A stretch of DNA of 64,000 nt from Symbiodinium sp. CCMP2592. Its lineage: Eukaryota > Sar > Dinophyceae > Suessiales > Symbiodiniaceae. The stretch covers positions 100,270 through 164,269 of the forward strand of contig CAJNDT010003068.1 in NCBI GenBank assembly GCA_905221615.1, read 5' to 3'. Positions within the stretch are counted from its first letter, which is position 1; each line of letters begins with the position of its first letter. Of this stretch, positions 58,566-64,000 are shown in pieces. A model generated the notes under the pieces. The model worked only from the letters and a program-made list of their open reading frames with translations, did no database searches and was not told the origin of the DNA. Made by a program: the position numbers and the translations under genes.

Positions 58566-61500
58566 CTACTTTTGTACAAGACCTACCAAGAACGGCATTT
58601 TCCAGCGACCATCAATTTCTAGAACCCCCTGTGCAAAAGTAGATCCGCACACAAATGTGGATCTAGAAAGTAGATCCGCCCGGGGGTCTGGGTCATCGGT
58701 CCTTGAGACCGCTTCGGTGATGCGTCTGCTTTCATGGGTCCATAGTGGCTCATGCCTCACCAAATCTTCGATCATCACCCACCCTCCTTCATCACATTTG
58801 ATGACACTGTTGAATGCCACCTGGCACCTGTTGTCAAGCCATTCCGAGCCTGGGCGCCTGGCGATTCTGTGGCGCAGGTCAGATTGGATGCATGATAGCG
58901 CCCAATCCGCGTTCAGGCTGCGCTGACGGGTGATGTCGCGAAGGACAACTTCGTTCACGAGGTCCCATCGATTGTTGATGAAGCTTGCACCCTTGGTTGG
59001 GATCAGGTCGAGAATTCCGCACCGGATTGGCCTTCCGCCGCCGATGGATTCATAGCCTGGATTGGTGTAGCTATGAGTGTTTTCATCGTAAGCAAAGCTA
59101 GGACGGTCTCCTCGTTGAGGTAGGCGTCGGTCGCGATGGTCCGAAAGCTGCTCAATGATGTCCACCCCTCGCTGGCTATTCTCTGGTCCCGATTCCTGCA
59201 GTGGTACGCCACAAGCATCATTTAGGCCCCGACGATTCTCCACATCCGTGCAGAGATTGTGTTTGTTCTCATAACGGATCACGACCACATCACCCCGTAC
59301 GGCTTCGCCTCCGCGTCGCGGTCGGGCTTTGGCCTTGGGTCGTCGGTCCGAGGATGCAACACTCACATGGTCTGTGGTGTCAACGTCCATTGGCTCAGCC
59401 TCTTGTGTAGGTACTCGACGTGGATATCGAAGAAGACTTTCCTTGATAATCTGGACGCCTCGAAGTACCAGATCCCGGGTCGCAGCATTTTCTGTGCAAT
59501 TGGACAGAGTGTGTAGATCACTGCCACAAGCGACACAGAACGTGAGGCGGTCGCTTCCGACCGACATTTCGCCCTGAGCGAGTACTCCCACGTAGTCCTG
59601 AAGCTGCGCGACAAATCCTTCACGAATTGCATGCCTGGGATCAGGGCCTTCTGCACCTTGTTCTTCTTCGGGTTGCGCATCCACATCTACATCCTGTGCA
59701 GGTATTGGTGTAGCAACTGAGAACCCTGGATCGTCCGTGACGTTGTCAGCGGCCTGTGTCTCGTCGGTTCTCGCAATCTCTACAGGGTAGATATCACCAT
59801 CGACGATCACTGTGAAATCAATCACGAGGTCAGCGGACATGTTGTTGACGATCTCAGCGACTGCTTCATTCTTCTTGGGCGGTGTCCTTTTGCGCGGGGG
59901 GTCAACCGTGATCAGCTCGATAGCTTCGGCCGACGCGTAGCGGAAGAATGATCTTTCGATTCCCCTCGCGCACGCATTTGCTCCCTCAAGGCCACCCCAA
60001 TTCGGAAAATGACTTGGGTGTCTCATTGCAATTGTAAGAAGCCCGAGCGCCAGCCCCACCGTGTCACCCAGGAGCTCTTCCTTGGGCAAGACTGACCCTC
60101 TGTAGCATTCTTGGCGCTCTTCCGGAGTCAAAAGCATTCTCATGAAACCATCATAAGCGCAGTTCCCGGCATCGTAGTAGCAGATGTAGCATGTCTTGCC
60201 TTCGGAGTCGTACCCTCTGTCCCATGCCAACTGTTTGGCCTTTCCCCATGCCGCGTACTCGATGGCCTGACTGGCTGTGATTCGGAGACCACCGTAGTGA
60301 GAACCCGTCTTGCCGATGTCTTCATAGACCATCTCCGCACAAACTTTGAGGAACTCCTTGATGTCCACGCGAGGATCCACGAATTGGAGCCTCAGGTCAT
60401 AAAGGTGCTTTGCGCAAGCCAAGGTGTACTTCTGGGACGAGACCAAGTCATTAAAGGAGCCGATTTGATGCTGCATCTTCAAAGCTGAAGTGTGTGCGCA
60501 CCCAATGCAGTGTCCAGGATACCCGTTTCCGGTCGGCTTGAAGAGGGCTTGTGCGTAGCACTCAGCCAACTTCACTGCTTCACATCCAGGGCAATAGAAC
60601 GTTCTCCCTTTGACATAGCCGGTGTTCGGGGTCGCATAGGTGTCGATCCGGAACCAGTAGTGCCTGTTGTCGTAGTAGGCTTCGGGAACGGTCATGGCGA
60701 TGTCAAAGTCCTGCCAGGTGACTGTGGACGATTCAGCGACCGTGTCACCCTGGGCACCCGACCTGATCTGTTGCTCCTGTTCTCCCGTAAACCATGTCTG
60801 CGAAATCTTGGTGGACGTCTTGACTTCACTCTTGTCCTCCCAAATCTCGACAAGCGACGGGTGAGCGACTGAGTCGGTTCGGACAGTTTCGTCCCATGAG
60901 CTAACTTTCGATGCCTCAACAAAGCACGTGGATACCATCTTCTCGCAGAACAGCTGCTTCTCGTAGATAGCGAAGCCCAATTTGAACCTGCCCCGATTGT
61001 CCGGTGCTGGCACCTTTTCGGCTGACAGTGTATGCACGCCTGATGACGCATGTTTCGTCTGGCTGTACATTCTTGACCAAAACGAAGATCCATGAATCAC
61101 CACGCATGCTCGGGCTCGCAACTCCAGTTCAATATACATTCCCAGCGCGTGGAAGCCGTTGAACAGAGAAGCTTTCTGTCGAAGGTAATTTCTGGCTGCT
61201 CCTACGAACCGTAAGTCGTGATTGATGTTGACAATTGGAGGGCGCGTGGTACGCTTCCCTGCCGCAATGATAGGGTCAACGTACGTGACCTTGAGCTGTC
61301 GCTGCAAGTCAGAACGAATTGCTGCTCCGTCTCCGACCTCACTCATCGGAAGTGATATGTTCTCGATGAGGATCGCCTGGAGAGACAGATGGTAATGCAA
61401 TGTGACGGTTGCAAGCTGCTCTTCAGTCAAGCCATCCAATGTCGCATTCACAGATTCCAACGATCCTTTTGTGACTTGGAAGTTGTAGTTGTCACCTGTG

Positions 61501-62462
61501 GTGATCGACGGGCTCACAATGTAGATCTCACTCCATCCATGCATGCCGAGGTTCTCTCTCACTGTATGCGTTGATCCCCTGGTCCTTGCGACCATGTCAA
61601 AGTCTTGGACGAGGATTGTGCATTGAGAGCGCATAGTCGCGGCATCAGGCTTGCCACCCATACCCAAACTATTGCGAAATCCGTTCAGCGTGTTCATGGT
61701 GTTGATCCTTGCTTCTTCCGGAATTTCATCGTTGTCGACAAGATTGTTGTCTGCCTCGATCATCACTGCCGAGGTAAGCATCGGAGGAGAAGGAAGATGC
61801 ACGCACGACACCAATGCCAATGCATGGTACAGCCGTGAATACATCCGTAACCACACCTTCGTACTCAGCTTCACGTAGACCTTCAGGTTGAGACCCTTGT
61901 CATCACTTTGAGATACGGAACGGATCCTTGCCAAATAGGTCACCAGTCTTCTGACGTAATGCTGAATCGGTGTGGTCCCCACGTCGTGGTTGGCCACAAA
62001 CTTTGGCGTCTCATCAATGGTAGGTGGGTACTCGTCTTGATCACGGGTCGTCGCCAGCAAGCTCGAGCGACAGCCCTTTTCATCGATGTTGACGTAATGG
62101 TACCAACTTTCCTGAGCGCCAGCGGGGATTGGAGCTTCCTCCCACGTCGGTTGCGATGGTTCCTCTTCCGGTTGCGAAGACGATGGTTGTGGAGTAGGTG
62201 CCGCGGAAGATGACGACGCCGATGCCGTTGCCTCGTCCGTCCTTGCCCTCTTTGGTCCGTGGCTAGGGGTGGCTCGAGGCTCGGCAGCGGATCCTTGCGA
62301 TTGTCCCGGCGTTCTTCCATGCTCAGGGTGCACGATTCCTTCCGGTTCGAGGTTGCTTGCCGTAGGCATCGCAACTCTCCCCGTTGAGTATACCCAGCTA
62401 GGATGCCGTTGAATATTGGGCGGAAATAGGCCATCATCTTGCATAAGCGGACTTGGTGCCCC
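58566..62462 (-). CDS. Large intronless ORF (about 1298 aa) with Cys-pair motifs and a KptA/Tpt1-like C-terminal segment
   Basis: First ATG at 62462 (MGAPSPLMQDDGLFPPNIQR); the frame is open from 62513. Residues about 20-120 are Pro/Ser/Gln-rich and disordered, with GPKRARTDE as a possible nuclear signal. A long unrecognised globular region follows. Cys pairs at about 620-665 (FYCPGCEAVKLAECYAQALF and YPGHCIGCAH), about 755 (CYICYYDAGNCAYD) and about 1005 (FCVACGSDLHTLSNC) suggest zinc binding. The C-terminal 130 residues contain GASFINNRWDLVNEVVLRDI and CDEGGWVMIEDLV. The latter resembles the N-terminal winged-helix motif of RNA 2'-phosphotransferase (KptA/Tpt1: DxxGWVxVxxLL), but the catalytic R-H-R-R half is absent. 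A 3.9-kb exon with no intron, beside genes cut every 100-250 bp, suggests a retrocopy or mobile-element ORF. An A-tract follows the stop. Confidence 0.85.
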   Translation of the reverse strand, partial: GAPSPLMQDDGLFPPNIQRHPSWVYSTGRVAMPTASNLEPEGIVHPEHGRTPGQSQGSAAEPRATPSHGPKRARTDEATASASSSSAAPTPQPSSSQPEEEPSQPTWEEAPIPAGAQESWYHYVNIDEKGCRSSLLATTRDQDEYPPTIDETPKFVANHDVGTTPIQHYVRRLVTYLARIRSVSQSDDKGLNLKVYVKLSTKVWLRMYSRLYHALALVSCVHLPSPPMLTSAVMIEADNNLVDNDEIPEEARINTMNTLNGFRNSLGMGGKPDAATMRSQCTILVQDFDMVARTRGSTHTVRENLGMHGWSEIYIVSPSITTGDNYNFQVTKGSLESVNATLDGLTEEQLATVTLHYHLSLQAILIENISLPMSEVGDGAAIRSDLQRQLKVTYVDPIIAAGKRTTRPPIVNINHDLRFVGAARNYLRQKASLFNGFHALGMYIELELRARACVVIHGSSFWSRMYSQTKHASSGVHTLSAEKVPAPDNRGRFKLGFAIYEKQLFCEKMVSTCFVEASKVSSWDETVRTDSVAHPSLVEIWEDKSEVKTSTKISQTWFTGEQEQQIRSGAQGDTVAESSTVTWQDFDIAMTVPEAYYDNRHYWFRIDTYATPNTGYVKGRTFYCPGCEAVKLAECYAQALFKPTGNGYPGHCIGCAHTSALKMQHQIGSFNDLVSSQKYTLACAKHLYDLRLQFVDPRVDIKEFLKVCAEMVYEDIGKTGSHYGGLRITASQAIEYAAWGKAKQLAWDRGYDSEGKTCYICYYDAGNCAYDGFMRMLLTPEERQECYRGSVLPKEELLGDTVGLALGLLTIAMRHPSHFPNWGGLEGANACARGIERSFFRYASAEAIELITVDPPRKRTPPKKNEAVAEIVNNMSADLVIDFTVIVDGDIYPVEIARTDETQAADNVTDDPGFSVATPIPAQDVDVDAQPEEEQGAEGPDPRHAIREGFVAQLQDYVGVLAQGEMSVGSDRLTFCVACGSDLHTLSNCTENAATRDLVLRGVQIIKESLLRYPRRVPTQEAEPMDVDTTDHVSVASSDRRPKAKARPRRGGEAVRGDVVVIRYENKHNLCTDVENRRGLNDACGVPLQESGPENSQRGVDIIEQLSDHRDRRLPQRGDRPSFAYDENTHSYTNPGYESIGGGRPIRCGILDLIPTKGASFINNRWDLVNEVVLRDITRQRSLNADWALSCIQSDLRHRIARRPGSEWLDNRCQVAFNSVIKCDEGGWVMIEDLVRHEPLWTHESRRITEAVSRTDDPDPRADLLSRSTFVCGSTFAQGVLEIDGRWKMPFLVGLVQK

Positions 62463-62789
62463 CATCTGTTGGAATTCTGCTTCCCATTGCCCCAACGTGG
62501 GCGTTTTTTTGGAGTGATGCAGTCGACCACGTTACCCAGATTAACTACCGCAATGATTTCCAGGTGTAGCCACGCAACGCATCAGTGGAAGCAGTTCCTT
62601 GCCGTTTCACTGTCCGATTCTGCACATAAAGCATCCACACATGGGCTTGTTTGAGGAAAAGCAGAACGTGGTTAGTCGGGAATCAGGGAGCACATCGTTG
62701 GACCATAATGCGGGCGTCCAGTATCAACCCATGATACGTAGAAGAAGCACGTGGAGACAGACACTTGAACGCCTGGAGCGAGTTTAATC

Positions 62790-63835
62790 GCAAAGGGCGA
62801 GCGGATGTCCCATGGCCCTTGAGGCATTTGTGCGCGCATCATCAAAGCCAGCTGGTGAACGTTTGAGTGGCGCTAGCGCCATCGTTGCTTCGCTGCACAT
62901 TCTGGTTGTAGGTCCGTAGTCCATACAAGTTGTGTTTGGCGCAGAACACAGTAATCCAGCTTGCACACTACATAAACGTAGGATCGTTGCCAAACAGGTT
63001 GAATTTGGTCAGGTTGCTTCTACCTGACATCAGGCAACCTTGTGGTGAGTAGTCCTTATTCACTTGTGGTATTACCATTGTGAATTCTGTATCCATGTCA
63101 CGGCCTGGTAGGGGTCTCCCACTCGGAGGTTGATGAGAACTCGAGGTTTGGTTAAACGTCCGCACTGACGATGTTCCTGTTGTTGTTCAAGTTCCGAAAG
63201 TCGAACCGAACTTGCGTCGTTCTTGTTCCAGTTTCAACTACAGCCAATTTTTGCATTCATCGCGGATCACTTCCTCATCCACATAAAAACTGGTGATGGG
63301 CATGAACTTCCTGTAGGTTTCCTCGCAACAAGGTTTGTTTTTTTTTTTGAGACCTCCACCAAAACTTTGGACCACATATCTCCCGAGTATCTCCCCATTA
63401 GGGTTTGTCCAGTACTCCTCAGGGAGCAAATAAGCAAGCTTTGAGGATTCTCGGACTCGAATGGAAAAGATCCCCTCTCCTGGCGACCCGATTTGCACAC
63501 GTGAACACCAAAGACCAAGGAGGTGCCTTTGAAATCTGCACTGTGTTGCGAAAAGTGAGATCATTGTCGACCCCTTTTTGTCTTTCGTAATTCTTCGGCG
63601 GGAGGGAGCGAAACGCTCTGCGACGAATCCCCAGAAGACACATCTCCAGGAATTGTGGAAACTTCAGAAAAGTTCGCATCAATCCCACCAGACGGGGAAA
63701 ACTTCTTCGCTGGTCCACTCCTTCGAAGGCCAGCTCGTAGGCATTGTAGCTTTCCAAAACCAGCTCGGGTTTTTGCGGTCCTTCCTCGTAGGAGGGAAGT
63801 CCCTACACCCTACTTTGACTTCACGGTTCCGGGTC
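62790..63835 (-). pseudogene. Frame-disrupted coding region
   Basis: Protein-like segments occur in all three minus frames. EEGPQKPELVLESYNAYELA then SGGIDANFSEVSTIPGDVSS in a shifted frame (about 63830-63560); SLPPKNYERQKGVDNDLTFR (63610); then SPGEGIFSIRVRESSKLAYL, LPEEYWTNPNGEILGRYVVQ to TAG 63238, with an A-run inside; then TEFTMVIPQVNKDYSPQGCL ... DPTFM, an in-frame TAG (62968), and after it ITVFCAKHNLYGLRTYNQNV. I read this as one or two decayed genes with indels at about 63500 and 63700 and a premature stop. Exons of a live gene with unseen introns are the alternative. It lies directly upstream of the 1298-aa ORF and may be its former 5' part. Confidence 0.4.
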
Positions 63836-64000
63836 TCCGTAAGAGGCACCCCTTCCCCGCATCCGTCTGGTCAGCCTTAGTTGTTCCTTAGTCGATGGGT
63901 GTTCTAATAGCCCCTGTCATCAGCGTCTACACACTGATGTTGCTGCCATGCCCAATTGTCCTCAGATTCATGTGAAAACATGACTGGACACTTGACATGA

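Noticed and set aside
60111..60872. Plus-strand ORFs of about 125 codons opposite the 1298-aa ORF
   Set aside because: Antisense shadows of the long ORF.
61940..62530. Minus-strand 196-codon ORF overlapping the start of the 1298-aa ORF
   Set aside because: Its first codons (CITPKKRPRWGNGK) look plausible, but most of the frame is Arg/His-rich shadow text. A frameshift at the A7 run could move the true start into this frame; not decidable here.
1..64000. CRISPR-like arrays
   Set aside because: Direct repeats here are telomere-like heptamers, microsatellites or hairpin elements; no regular spacer pattern.

Overview
This is a eukaryotic nuclear window, most likely from a dinoflagellate (Symbiodiniaceae or a relative) or another intron-rich alveolate. 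The grounds are: plant-type telomere motif TTTAGGG/CCCTAAA scattered in short degenerate runs throughout; very short exons split by 25-150 nt introns; GT, and apparently sometimes GA, donors; a lysine-rich basic repertoire; and a very low density of long ORFs. I could not confirm the organism. There is one 100-bp assembly gap (52345-52444). No operons, CRISPR arrays, rRNA or tRNA genes were seen.

The main feature of the window is a dense set of about 60-70 short (about 75-210 bp) palindromic elements in more than 15 families, here labelled A to S. Their terminal inverted repeats contain or abut splice signals. In many places the sequence on both sides of an element is coding, and the two coding halves stay in the same frame when the element is removed as an intron. 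The clearest cases are 40001-40629, 22796-23503, 23700-23960, 529-2038, 3490-4103, 46373-46714, 48786-49106 and 8737-9791. I interpret these as introner elements (MITE-like intron-generating elements).

Layout. 0.5-13 kb: several minus-strand multi-exon genes (a Ser/Gln-repeat protein, an unknown protein at 3.5-4.1 kb, a Lys-rich protein at 5.2-7.0 kb, small genes at 12.2-13.5 kb) and a plus-strand gene at 8.7-9.8 kb. 13-22 kb: mostly element and telomere-like debris with isolated exons and a 500-bp triplet-repeat block (19.8-20.3 kb). 22-49 kb: many small genes on both strands in which introners are the introns. 50-51.4 kb: fragments of a protein kinase (DFG and APE motifs). 51.7-52.3 kb: a gene running into the gap. 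53.4-57.9 kb: minus-strand genes (a Lys/Asp-repeat protein, a GIY-YIG/T5orf172-like protein, a 47-aa acidic/basic ORF, a four-exon Ser/Gln-rich protein). 58.6-62.5 kb: a 1298-residue intronless ORF with Cys pairs, followed by an A-tract. 62.8-63.8 kb: a frame-disrupted coding region.

Most exon calls rest on reading frame, splice-junction phase and protein-like composition, not on homology. Only the kinase and GIY-YIG-like calls rest on recognised family motifs.
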